A stretch of 58,119 bases of DNA, taken from contig JAGWXX010000004.1 in the NCBI GenBank assembly GCA_018969685.1, positions 1 to 58,119 on the forward strand, in the 5' to 3' direction. Made by a program: the position numbers and the translations under genes. The notes beneath the pieces are model-generated. The model was given only the letters and a program-made list of their open reading frames with translations, ran no database searches and had not been told where the DNA came from. Of this stretch, positions 8,316 to 16,217 are shown piece by piece (the stretch's first letter is position 1; each line of letters opens with the position of its first letter). This DNA is from Acidobacteriota bacterium (GTDB lineage: Bacteria; Actinomycetota; Acidimicrobiia; Acidimicrobiales; Ilumatobacteraceae).

Positions 8316-9701
8316 ATGGACCCGAAATTGGAGAAGAAGCGCCTCCTCGAGGAGATCCCCATCGAAGCGGAGATCATCGAGCAGGCCCAGGAGATCCTCA
8401 TCAAGGCCCGCCGCAAGGTTGGTCTCGGTCCGTCGGTGATCACGTCGATCGTCGTCGGTCTCTGCCACTTCGCGTGGACGAGGACCATCCCGACGTTCGC
8501 GGTGAAGCTCACCGGTGACGGCAACCCGATGCTGATGGTGAACCCTGATTTCGCCCTCAAGATCGGTCCCGACCAGGCGGTCTTCGCGCTCACGCACGAG
8601 GCCTACCACCTGCTGCTCGTCCACCTCTACGTCGATCCGGCGCTGATGCAGAATCAGAACTGGGTGACGGCGACGGAGGCGTGCATCAACCACCGCATCA
8701 CCAAGCATCTCGGTCTGCCGCTCATCTCGGTGGACGGCAAGGTCGCGATCGTCGACCCCGAGTCGGTGTACTCGCGTTGGCGCAAGGCCATGCAGACGGC
8801 GAACCTCCCGGTCGTTTCGAAGGAGCAGTTCTTCGAGACCGACCTCGGTTGCTTCTCGTACCTCGAGCAGTGCCCGAAGGAGATCCCTCCGTACGGTCGC
8901 GGTCAGCAGCCCGGCGAAGGCCAGGGCGGCTGCGTGCACGCGGACCACGGCAAGGACGGCGACGGCCAGGGCAACAACCCTGCCCCGCTCGATCCCACCG
9001 AGGTCGGCAAGTTCATGGAGAAGGTCCTGGGCCAGTCGGTCCAGGCCGCCAAGAACGGCCGCAAGGGCGCGAAGGAAGAGATCCTGAACTGGGTCGACGC
9101 CTCGCCTGAAGCCTCGAAGATGTGGGGCGACGTCGGTGCCGGTTCGCTGCGAGGCGAGACGACCACCAGTCGCAAGACCGATCTCTGGGAGAAGTGGACT
9201 GCCGACGCGATGGCCTCCCGCATGGCGGAAGGTGCGCGCTGGCGCTACAACAAGAAGCTCCCGTTCGATCCTCGGGTCTCGGCCAACGGCCGCGAACCGA
9301 AGAAGCACGGCTCGGTGTTCGTGGATGCCTCAGGCTCCATGCACCAGTCCTTCCTCGACAAGGTCGCGGCTCTCATCGGAGAGCTCGACAACATCGAGGT
9401 CGAGTGGCACAGCTTCGACGGTGAAGTCTGGCCGTTCAACGCCGGGGAAGGTTTCCGCGGCGGTGGTGGCACCAGCTTCCAGATCATCGACGATCACCTC
9501 CAGGGCACCGGTCATCGCCATGACGGCGAGGGCTGCTGCGAGGAGGACCAGGACTTCGTCCTGGTGATCACGGACGGGTACGCCCCGCACATCCAGCCGA
9601 CCGATCCCGACAAGTGGATCTGGCTCGTCACCCCCGGTGGCGACACCTGGGCGCAGGATGCAGGCATGCTCTGCCGTGAGGCCGATCTCGAGAACGAGTG
9701 A
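8316..9701 (+). CDS. VWA-domain protein with N-terminal putative metallopeptidase domain (DUF2201-like)
   Basis: 461 residues, cytoplasmic. The N-terminal domain has a zinc-protease-like HEAYH motif at residues 94-98 followed by a conserved WVTATEACINHRI segment. A Gly/Asp/His-rich linker (about 195-225) follows. The C-terminal von Willebrand A fold has the MIDAS motif DASGS at about 337, GGGGTS and VITDGY. Proteins of this architecture are usually encoded beside MoxR-type AAA+ ATPases and are thought to form metal-dependent chaperone complexes with them; the next gene downstream is such an ATPase. A Shine-Dalgarno sequence, GGAGAAGGAG, fixes the ATG. Substrate unknown. Confidence 0.85.
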   Translation: MDPKLEKKRLLEEIPIEAEIIEQAQEILIKARRKVGLGPSVITSIVVGLCHFAWTRTIPTFAVKLTGDGNPMLMVNPDFALKIGPDQAVFALTHEAYHLLLVHLYVDPALMQNQNWVTATEACINHRITKHLGLPLISVDGKVAIVDPESVYSRWRKAMQTANLPVVSKEQFFETDLGCFSYLEQCPKEIPPYGRGQQPGEGQGGCVHADHGKDGDGQGNNPAPLDPTEVGKFMEKVLGQSVQAAKNGRKGAKEEILNWVDASPEASKMWGDVGAGSLRGETTTSRKTDLWEKWTADAMASRMAEGARWRYNKKLPFDPRVSANGREPKKHGSVFVDASGSMHQSFLDKVAALIGELDNIEVEWHSFDGEVWPFNAGEGFRGGGGTSFQIIDDHLQGTGHRHDGEGCCEEDQDFVLVITDGYAPHIQPTDPDKWIWLVTPGGDTWAQDAGMLCREADLENE

Positions 9702-9737
9702 CCTCACTCCCCGAAAAATCCACGGTCTCCGTGGTAG

Positions 9738-9770
9738 GCGCCCCGGCTTCGGCCGGGGCGCTTCCCTTTT
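9738..9770 (+). terminator. Rho-independent terminator after the VWA gene
   Basis: GCGCCCCGGC-TTCG-GCCGGGGCGC forms a 10-bp GC stem with a stable tetraloop, followed by TTCCCTTTTC. The next gene therefore probably has its own promoter. Confidence 0.85.
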
Positions 9771-9856
9771 CCCGGGGATGTTTCAGAGAAGCCCTTCGTT
9801 CGCCGTCCTGCACGGTGATTGCGCCCCGCTCACCCATCCGGACCGACCCCCTCGCC

Positions 9857-9884
9857 TTGCGGCCCTGACCAAAGCCACGACGGT
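9857..9884 (+). promoter_or_regulatory. Candidate promoter for the double-MoxR ATPase gene
   Basis: TTGCGG and GACGGT are 16 bases apart, the spacing seen at the other promoters here. Transcription would start near 9891 and give a leader of about 120 bases. The rest of the 311-base gap holds only the preceding terminator. Confidence 0.4.
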
Positions 9885-10012
9885 CCAGTGAGCAGTTCAT
9901 CCGATCTGCGTCACACGCTCTATCCGAGAAATACCACGTGGTCGCGCTGTTGGCCACGCGGCCACTGCTCGACCCCAGTCACCGGCACCCGCCGGAGAAG
10001 GAGGTCACGAAA

Positions 10013-11887
10013 GTGGCTGCTTCAACCAACACCGCCGTTTCGCACGGCACCGTGAACCTGCAGGACACGCTCTCGCGTGTTCGCACCGCCATGGAAGCGT
10101 ACGTCGCCGGCTTCGAGCCGAACGCCACGTACAAGTCCGCCCCGGAAGCGGGGGAGTACATGAAGCTCCCCATCGTGCGCGGTCTCGTGCACGCGCTCAC
10201 CGGTCAGCGCTACTACATGGTGGGCTCTGCCGGTATCGGCAAGACGTCCTTCCTGAAGGCGGTCGGCAAGGCTCTCGGCTATGACGTCATCGTCATCAAC
10301 GCCGCGAACCTCTCGGTCGAGAACCTCCAGGTTCCGTTCCCGACGTGGTCGGAGGAGATGAGCATGCAGGTTCTGCGTCCGCTCATCTTCGGCCGTTTCG
10401 TCAGCGACAAGCCGAAGCTCATCTTCATCGATGAGATCGGTCGCGCCGACAACGGTCTCGCCAACACCCTCATGGAGCTTCTCCAGGAAGGCACGTTGTG
10501 CGGCAACCCGATCCCGAACCTCGCCACCGTGGTCGCTGCGGACAACCCGCAGGGCAAGAACTACGGGCGCATGGCCGGTCTCGACTTCAGTCAGGCCGAC
10601 CGATTCGTCGCCGTGGAGTTGGACGCCAAGTCCACCCCGTGGCGTCGTGCGCTGGCGGAGGAGTTCGCCGACGTCGACCTGACCAAGGTCTTCTCGACCT
10701 ACGACACGCTCGACGCGGAGATCCGAGAGGTTCTCAACCCGCGCGTGCTCGCCTTCACGATCCGAGCCCTTCTCGAAGGGTTCCCGGGGCACTTCGCCCT
10801 GCCGATCGTGACGGGTGTGCGTCGTCAGCTCGTCTCCCGGGCCGGCGAGGACGTCACCAAGAACGTCCTCGACCGCATCGCGGCTGCCCTCGGCACCGTG
10901 AACCGTGAGATGATCCCGAACGTCGTGGAGAAGTCGGTCGAGTTCGCCGTCAAGTACGGGCAGAACGTCTACATCCAGGGTCGCCCCGGTATCGGGAAGA
11001 CCTCGAGCATCAAGGCGATGCTCGCGAAGATGGACATGAAGGTCCACTACGACTCGGCAGCAGTGCTGAGCCCGGAAGACCTCAACGTGCCCTTCCCTTC
11101 GAAGGATGGCAAGACCCTCGATCTGGTGCCGGCGGAGAAGTTCGCCGATGCCGAGCCGTGGGTCTGGCTGGTCGACGAGATCGCGCGCGGTTCACGCCGC
11201 ACGCAGAACGCGATCATGGAGCCGATCCAGGAACGCACCGTCGGCGGGCAGAAGACGAACATCGTCTGCACCATCGCCCTCAACAACCCGCGAGAAGTCG
11301 CCGGCTTCAAGCTCGATGTGGGCAAGAACGACCTGGCTCAGGCCAGCCGTTTCGCCCTCAGCATCGAGATCGACGCCGAGAACATCGCGTTCGGTCCGTA
11401 CTTGAAGTCCAAGTACGGCGAGGACGTCGCCACCCCGTTCATCGAATGGTGGGAAGACGACCTCGACGACGTGGGTCGCGTGCTCTGCACGCCCCGCGCG
11501 CTCGAGCGCATGATCGGCCTCTACGAGGCCGGTAACGACCTCCAGTGGGGTCTGCCCTACCTCAACGGCGAGTACGTGAAGGTCCCTCTCGTGGATCTGC
11601 ACGCTCGTCTCGAGAAGCGCCCTCTCGCACGTCTCAAGGCGATCGTCGCCGATGTGGATCGCTACGAGGAGGAGCTCAAGAAGGGCAAGGACGAGGCCAG
11701 CACGGAGCACTCCACGGTGTTCTGGGCCTTCTACAAGGCCGACGTGGCCGCCCTCGAGGCGGTTCGCGACGTCTGCGTGAGGCTCTACGCAGTGTTGGAT
11801 CGCCAGCACCGCATCGACCTCATCCGTCAAGGCGCGGAGCGCCAGCGCTTCTGGAACGGTGTCCTCAAGGACTCGTCGAAGAAGTAG
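10013..11887 (+). CDS. Double AAA+ ATPase of the MoxR type (two ATPase modules in one chain)
   Basis: 624 residues from the GTG that follows GGAGAAGGAGG; upstream in-frame starts lack a ribosome site. There are two complete P-loop modules. The first has GSAGIGKT near residue 73 and LIFIDEIG near 137; the second has GRPGIGKT near 323 and VWLVDEIA near 383. Each is followed by sensor-like Asn segments (AADNPQGKNYG; IALNNPREVAGF). MoxR ATPases normally have one module and act as hexameric remodelers with VWA partners, so a tandem version beside a VWA/metallopeptidase gene suggests a dedicated remodelling complex. The second module drives a long C-terminal helical region that may form the partner interface. 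Confidence 0.85.
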   Translation: MAASTNTAVSHGTVNLQDTLSRVRTAMEAYVAGFEPNATYKSAPEAGEYMKLPIVRGLVHALTGQRYYMVGSAGIGKTSFLKAVGKALGYDVIVINAANLSVENLQVPFPTWSEEMSMQVLRPLIFGRFVSDKPKLIFIDEIGRADNGLANTLMELLQEGTLCGNPIPNLATVVAADNPQGKNYGRMAGLDFSQADRFVAVELDAKSTPWRRALAEEFADVDLTKVFSTYDTLDAEIREVLNPRVLAFTIRALLEGFPGHFALPIVTGVRRQLVSRAGEDVTKNVLDRIAAALGTVNREMIPNVVEKSVEFAVKYGQNVYIQGRPGIGKTSSIKAMLAKMDMKVHYDSAAVLSPEDLNVPFPSKDGKTLDLVPAEKFADAEPWVWLVDEIARGSRRTQNAIMEPIQERTVGGQKTNIVCTIALNNPREVAGFKLDVGKNDLAQASRFALSIEIDAENIAFGPYLKSKYGEDVATPFIEWWEDDLDDVGRVLCTPRALERMIGLYEAGNDLQWGLPYLNGEYVKVPLVDLHARLEKRPLARLKAIVADVDRYEEELKKGKDEASTEHSTVFWAFYKADVAALEAVRDVCVRLYAVLDRQHRIDLIRQGAERQRFWNGVLKDSSKK

Positions 11888-11910
11888 CAGGCCTTCAAGC
11901 CAGCCACTTG

Positions 11911-11945
11911 AACCGGCCCATCCCGAAAGGGGTGGGCCGGTTCTT
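11911..11945 (+). terminator. Rho-independent terminator after the double-MoxR gene
   Basis: AACCGGCCCATCCC-gaaa-GGGGTGGGCCGGTT gives a 14-bp stem with one wobble pair, then TTCTTCGCATTT. It also separates this gene from the convergent histidine kinase gene. Confidence 0.85.
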
Positions 11946-11966
11946 CGCATTTCCGGGGAGGTGCCG

Positions 11967-12022
11967 GCACGCCTTCGGACAGCACGCCTTCGGGCAGCAC
12001 GTCTTCGGACAGCACGTCTTCG
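11967..12022. repeat. 15-bp tandem repeat, about 3.7 copies
   Basis: Units of the form GCACGYCTTCGGRCA follow each other directly between the terminator and the end of the kinase gene. They do not belong to either flanking reading frame. A role is unknown; simple slippage is the easiest explanation. Confidence 0.7.
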
Positions 12023-12048
12023 AGGGCCTCGGGCGGTGCGCCGCCGGG

Positions 12049-12672
12049 TCAGGCGGCGGGAAGGATGAGACTGAACACGGCCCCAGGGGCGTCGAGCAGG
12101 CGGAGCGTGCCGTGCATCTGCTCGGCCAGACGGCGGGAGAGGGCGAGGCCGATGCCGTCGCCGTTGTGGTTGCCGAAGCTGGCGCCGGTGTCGAAGACTC
12201 GTTCTTTGAGTTCGTCCGGAACGCCCTCGCCGCGGTCCTCGACCTCGACGGTGACGCTGCCGCCCGTCCGGTAGGCACGCACCTCGACGGCCTGGCCGGC
12301 CGGGGAGTGTCGCAGCGCGTTCGCCAGGAGGTTCACCATGATCTGGGTCAGGAGTACGCGGTCGCCGCGTACGCCGAGGTCCCCGCTGGCCTGCACGCGG
12401 AACGCGTCGTCGCGGCTGGCGGCCCGCACCAGGCGGACGGCGTCACCGACGGCGTCCGCGAGGTCGACCCGGTCCTCGGTGTCGCCGGCTGCGGGCGCGT
12501 GTCCGGCCAGGCCGCGGTGGAGGATGCCCGAGAGGTGCTCGAGGACCGAGAGGTAGGTTTCCCTGGCGGAGTCCTCGACGTTGGACGACATCGCGGCGAG
12601 CGCGGCGAGCGGGGTCCGTATCTCGTGGAGGATCTCCCGGAGGGGTTGCGGGGTGTTCGCTCCGGCCGTCAC
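12049..12672 (-). CDS. Minimal soluble histidine kinase
   Basis: 207 residues consisting of little more than the kinase core. The H-box HEIRTPLAAL is near the N-terminus with the phospho-accepting His. The ATPase domain has the N-box NLLANALRHS, G1 box VEDRGEGVP and G2 box GDGIGLALSRRL, all intact. There is no membrane segment or sensor domain, so the signal must come from a partner protein. No cognate response regulator is adjacent. The GTG is preceded by AACGGT plus 8 bases, matching the leaderless promoter pattern; an ATG two codons upstream also exists. It is divergent from a sigma-like gene, with about 100 bases between them. Confidence 0.85.
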   Translation of the reverse strand: MTAGANTPQPLREILHEIRTPLAALAAMSSNVEDSARETYLSVLEHLSGILHRGLAGHAPAAGDTEDRVDLADAVGDAVRLVRAASRDDAFRVQASGDLGVRGDRVLLTQIMVNLLANALRHSPAGQAVEVRAYRTGGSVTVEVEDRGEGVPDELKERVFDTGASFGNHNGDGIGLALSRRLAEQMHGTLRLLDAPGAVFSLILPAA

Positions 12673-12775
12673 GGTCATCGACCGTTCCGGGTCCCGGCGC
12701 AGGCGTCAACGAACCTGCGGGGGGACCCGCGGCGGTCGATATGTCGTCCCGCCCGGTCCGGCCACCGTGAACGGC

Positions 12776-13789
12776 ATGACCCACACACGTCGAGAGAAGA
12801 GTTCGTCGGCTCGCCGCCGTGCGCGCGCGCTCGAGGTGACCCGCGAGCTTTCCGGTCTCGCGCCGCTCTCCGACGAGGCGCTCGAGGTCGCCCGTCGCGG
12901 CCTCGTCGAGGGTCTGAGCGCCCCGCGTTTCGACCGTCTCCAGGCCGACGTGTTCGACGCGTGGTCGGCCACCGTCGCCAACAACGCCACCGGGGGCTCG
13001 GACGTCTCCCGTGACCGTCGCGAGGAGTTCCTCGCGGAGGCCCGGTTGTGGCTCATCGAACAGCTCCGCGCGTTCGAGCCCAAAGATGGCGGGGGTTCCT
13101 GTGGTGCGTTCATTCGCGCCCGCCAGAACTGGTTCCGTTCCGCGGTGCGTCGCAGCGCGAACGGGCAGACCATCAGCCACGGCCGCTACGCCGTTCTCGG
13201 CGCCGTCGGCGCCGTCGGTGAGGAGTTCCAGGCCGTCGAGCACCGGGCGCCGGGCGCCGCGGAGCTCAAGGCGCTCGTCGCCGCCCGTCTCGCCGCCCAG
13301 GTCCGCGAGAAGATCCTCTCCACCGAGGCCGGCGCGGGCCTCGACGAGGCCGCTCTCGCCGAGGAGGTCCGCCGCCGTCTCTCCAAGGACGGTGTCACCG
13401 CCGCCCTCGAGCATTTCGACGAGGTTCGCCTCGAGGCGCGCCCGGACCTGCCTCTGCAGGTCCTCGACGCCGACGACGACGCCCCGCACTGGGGTGTTCC
13501 CGTCCCGACGGTAGAGGCTCCGGAGATCGGCGTCCGCGACGAGGAGGAGACGTTCGAGGCATTGCTCGCGGTGGCGCTCGGCGACCGCCAGTGGGCGCGC
13601 ACCGCGTTCGGTCAGCGTGCCGGCGAGACCGCGTCGGGTGCGGACGCCGAGAGCGACGCCAAGACCCTCAAGGATCTCGCGCGGGAGGCCGGACACAGCA
13701 CCGCCGAGCTCAAGGACGTGCTCGAGGCGGCCCGCTGTCGGGTGCTCGCCCCGCATGCCCAGTGGGCGCATCTCGCCCCCGGTCTCTGA
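12776..13789 (+). CDS. Putative divergent sigma-70-like protein
   Basis: 337 residues, Arg/Ala/Glu-rich, soluble. Residues about 85-140 (EEFLAEARLWLIEQLRAFEP, then FIRARQNWFRSAVRRS) resemble sigma regions 2.3-2.4 in pattern, where an F-x-P-x-x-G stretch precedes an aromatic/Arg helix. The C-terminal segment (TLKDLAREAGHSTAELKDVL) looks like a region 4 helix-turn-helix. The similarity is by eye and weak, and it could be an unrelated DNA-binding protein. The ATG is 7 bases after CACCGT, the leaderless pattern, and has no ribosome site. It starts back to back with the soluble histidine kinase, which makes a regulatory pairing plausible. Confidence 0.45.
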   Translation: MTHTRREKSSSARRRARALEVTRELSGLAPLSDEALEVARRGLVEGLSAPRFDRLQADVFDAWSATVANNATGGSDVSRDRREEFLAEARLWLIEQLRAFEPKDGGGSCGAFIRARQNWFRSAVRRSANGQTISHGRYAVLGAVGAVGEEFQAVEHRAPGAAELKALVAARLAAQVREKILSTEAGAGLDEAALAEEVRRRLSKDGVTAALEHFDEVRLEARPDLPLQVLDADDDAPHWGVPVPTVEAPEIGVRDEEETFEALLAVALGDRQWARTAFGQRAGETASGADAESDAKTLKDLAREAGHSTAELKDVLEAARCRVLAPHAQWAHLAPGL

Positions 13790-13861
13790 GCCGCCGTACC
13801 GGTCTTCCGGGGGTCCCGACGATCCCTGCGTTCCGTCGGGACCGGGTGACAGTGGCCGTTC

Positions 13862-14035
13862 GTGGCGAACTCCAATGCGACTCCTTCCAGTTACGGCTAC
13901 TTCGGCTTGTTCCTCGGTACGGTCAGCATCGTCTGTGGTGTGCTCATCGGGAACACGTTCTTCTTCGGTCTCGGTGCCGCGTCCACGGTTTTCGGTGTCG
14001 GGTACCTCGCGGTGCAACGCAAGCGCTCCCGCTGA
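13862..14035 (+). CDS. Small two-helix membrane protein
   Basis: 57 residues starting VANSNATPSSYGYFG. Two hydrophobic helices (GLFLGTVSIVCGVLIGN and FFFGLGAASTVFGVGYLAV) are joined by a tight turn, and the protein ends in QRKRSR, so both termini are probably cytoplasmic. The GTG start follows GACAGT by 8 bases, which fits a leaderless transcript and supports the gene despite its size. No family recognised. Confidence 0.6.
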   Translation: MANSNATPSSYGYFGLFLGTVSIVCGVLIGNTFFFGLGAASTVFGVGYLAVQRKRSR

Positions 14036-14114
14036 GCGCTCGGTCGCGGCGCTTCTGTAGCGTGCGCGGCCGCCCGGTGCTGTTTCGTGCGTTCTTCGGC
14101 GGTTTCCGTCCGGG

Positions 14115-16112
14115 TCAGCGCTTGCCGTCGCCGGCGGCGAGGACCTCGATGACGGCGATCCGTACCTGTTCGCAGAGCGAGGTCGGACCTTCGCGGTCGG
14201 CCGCGGGGAGTTCCCGGCAGATGCGTTCGACGGCGCTGACGTCGTAATCGATGGTGGTGGCGACCGCGGCGATGTAGAAACGTACGCACTCGTTGCGTGC
14301 CCCGTCGTTCCCGGCCGCGTCGCAGACGGCGATGGCGTCGCGGGCGGGGATGCCGACCCCGGCGGCGGCACGGGCCAGTCCCCGGTAGCACGGTTCGACG
14401 TGTCCGGTGGTGCCGCACCATGTGCCGAGCTCGCGGAGGCTCTCGACCGGCGCGGAGGCGTCGAGGGTGTTGCCGACGTACTCGATGCATTCGGTCGCCC
14501 AGCGCTCGGGGATGTTCAGGCAGACGTCGCGCGGCCTGCTGACTCTCGGGGTGACGGCGGCGTTCGGGTCGGCGGTCGCGGTGGCGAACCATTCCATGGT
14601 CACCCCGGTGCCGCAGCCGTTGGAGGCGATGCGCAGGCGCTCTCCGGTGAGGTTCGTGTTCAGGGCCAGCGCGTCGCAGAACTCGAGGGACCGGACCATG
14701 TCGTTGTTGGTGCGTCGTGCGGCGGCGTGTCCGATGCCGTGGTTGCACTGCATGTAGAAGAGTTCTTCGGCGCTCGCGAACTCCTCGCAGAGGGTGGGGA
14801 CGGCCTCCAGGAATGTCTGGTCGTCGAATCCGCCGGCGGCTCCTTCGACGATGCCGTGGTAGTACCCGAAGTCGCAGACGTCGTAGCCGTCCCGGAACGC
14901 GTCGGCGAGGTTTCCGTTGACCCGGAGGCTTTCGCGGCCGATCGCGTGGGATGCCTCGTGGCAGAAGAAGCGGGCGCGGCTCTCGGTGCCGAGGAGCCGT
15001 TTGAGGGTGTCGAGGGCGACGACGATGCTCTCGGAGCGTGCCGTGGCGACGAGGGACTCGTCGAGACAGCGCTGGATCTGTAGGCGGTTGGTGCCGGCCA
15101 GACAGCTGGCGGCCGGTCGGGTCTCCGCGGCGAGGGGGTCGATACGGGTCCGGACCTCGAGCGCGAGGGCGCTCGAGGTGAGCAGGACGAACGCCACGAG
15201 GGTTACCGTAAGCGGTACGGCCGACGTCTTCTCACCGCGTTTGCCGGCGAGAATCCTGGTGACGTTCAGCGGGAGGACGACGGAAAGGAACATCGTCAGC
15301 GCCGCCAGCGCCAGGAGCGACGCACCGGCGAACGGGTTCGCCGGTGTGTTGCGCACGATCGCGGCAACGGCCCCGGCAGGCAGGAGGGTGAGACCGGTGA
15401 CGGTCATCGCCCGAGCCGTGTTCGATGGTACGTGCGAGTCGTTCTCGTCGGGGATGTCCACGGCCGCGTGTCGTGAGCCGGCCCCGGCGGCCAGGAGTGC
15501 CGCTCCGGCCGCTCCGGCCGCCGTGAGAAGGAAGGTGATGCTGCCGCCCAGTGTGCTCGGCGGCGCGAGGAGTGCTGCGCCGCCGAGGGCGAGGACGGAG
15601 GCGACCGTCCAGCTCAGGGCTGGTCGGTTGGTGGAGCTGGCGGCTGTCCGGGTGGTGGAGCGTGCGAGGGCGAGGGCGACGACGATGAGCAGTGTGCCGA
15701 TCGCGAACGCCGTCAGGGGACGAGGGTCTTTCCCGATGCCGGCGATGGTCGCGTCCGGGGTCCCGACGCTGAACGTGCTCCAGCCGTTGCCGTTCTCCGA
15801 ACGCCATTCGAGTATGTAGGTGCCGTCCTCGAGTACGGGCGGGAGTGCCCGGACGACGCCGGGGACGCGTTCGATCGCGCCGGTGAAGGCGACGGGGTTC
15901 CCGTCGGCGTCGCGGAGTTCGAGAGTGACCGGGCCGTCGCCGGGGAGTTCGAGGAGGATGCGTTCGGGGGTTCCGCGGAGTATTTCGCCGTCAGCCGGGG
16001 TGGGCGTCCCGTTGCCGTGGGCGTGCGCGGTCCCGGAACCCAGGAGAACGCCCGCCGCGACGAGCAGTCCGAGAAACGCGCCTCGTCGGCCTCGGGTGCG
16101 CGGATGGGGCAT
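14115..16112 (-). CDS. CopC-like / multi-pass membrane / Cys-His domain protein
   Basis: 665 residues. A signal peptide ends at AHA, giving a mature N-terminus beginning with His as in CopC copper proteins, followed by a TPADG motif and a beta-rich domain to about residue 125. Unlike classical CopC it lacks the late D-x-H motif (it reads ENGNG). Six or seven transmembrane helices (about 130-330) follow, then a ~320-residue extracytoplasmic domain. That domain has CHEASH, CDFGYYHG and CNHGIGHAAA and many further Cys, and is shared with two other proteins in this window. Copper handling is inferred from the CopC-like part and from the related fusion at 55801. The ATG is 7 bases after CACAGT (leaderless). 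Confidence 0.75.
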   Translation of the reverse strand: MPHPRTRGRRGAFLGLLVAAGVLLGSGTAHAHGNGTPTPADGEILRGTPERILLELPGDGPVTLELRDADGNPVAFTGAIERVPGVVRALPPVLEDGTYILEWRSENGNGWSTFSVGTPDATIAGIGKDPRPLTAFAIGTLLIVVALALARSTTRTAASSTNRPALSWTVASVLALGGAALLAPPSTLGGSITFLLTAAGAAGAALLAAGAGSRHAAVDIPDENDSHVPSNTARAMTVTGLTLLPAGAVAAIVRNTPANPFAGASLLALAALTMFLSVVLPLNVTRILAGKRGEKTSAVPLTVTLVAFVLLTSSALALEVRTRIDPLAAETRPAASCLAGTNRLQIQRCLDESLVATARSESIVVALDTLKRLLGTESRARFFCHEASHAIGRESLRVNGNLADAFRDGYDVCDFGYYHGIVEGAAGGFDDQTFLEAVPTLCEEFASAEELFYMQCNHGIGHAAARRTNNDMVRSLEFCDALALNTNLTGERLRIASNGCGTGVTMEWFATATADPNAAVTPRVSRPRDVCLNIPERWATECIEYVGNTLDASAPVESLRELGTWCGTTGHVEPCYRGLARAAAGVGIPARDAIAVCDAAGNDGARNECVRFYIAAVATTIDYDVSAVERICRELPAADREGPTSLCEQVRIAVIEVLAAGDGKR

Positions 16113-16119
16113 GGGCCCG

Positions 16120-16147
16120 ACTGTGTCACCGGTCGTCGAGGTGGCAA
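16120..16147 (-). promoter_or_regulatory. Leaderless promoter for the CopC-like/Cys-His gene
   Basis: TTGCCA-N16-CACAGT on the minus strand, followed by 7 bases and the ATG. The start of transcription should coincide with the start codon. It is back to back with the uvrB promoter. Confidence 0.6.
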
Positions 16148-16182
16148 CGAGCAGCGCCGCGTCCGTCGGTGCGCCGGAAAGG

Positions 16183-16210
16183 TTGCGTTCCCGTCCCCCG
16201 GGGTCACGGT
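16183..16210 (+). promoter_or_regulatory. Leaderless promoter for uvrB
   Basis: TTGCGT-N16-CACGGT, then 7 bases to the GTG of uvrB. No LexA-type box was recognised around it. Confidence 0.6.
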
Positions 16211-16217
16211 GGGGCAG

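Noticed and set aside
8097-9308. Long N-terminal extension of the Cys-rich protein
   Set aside because: The frame stays open through the antisense of the VWA gene. A strong ribosome site supports the start at 8096, and the divergent promoters lie in the extension.
11967-12022. CRISPR array
   Set aside because: Units are 15 bases with no spacers between them and no cas genes are in the window.
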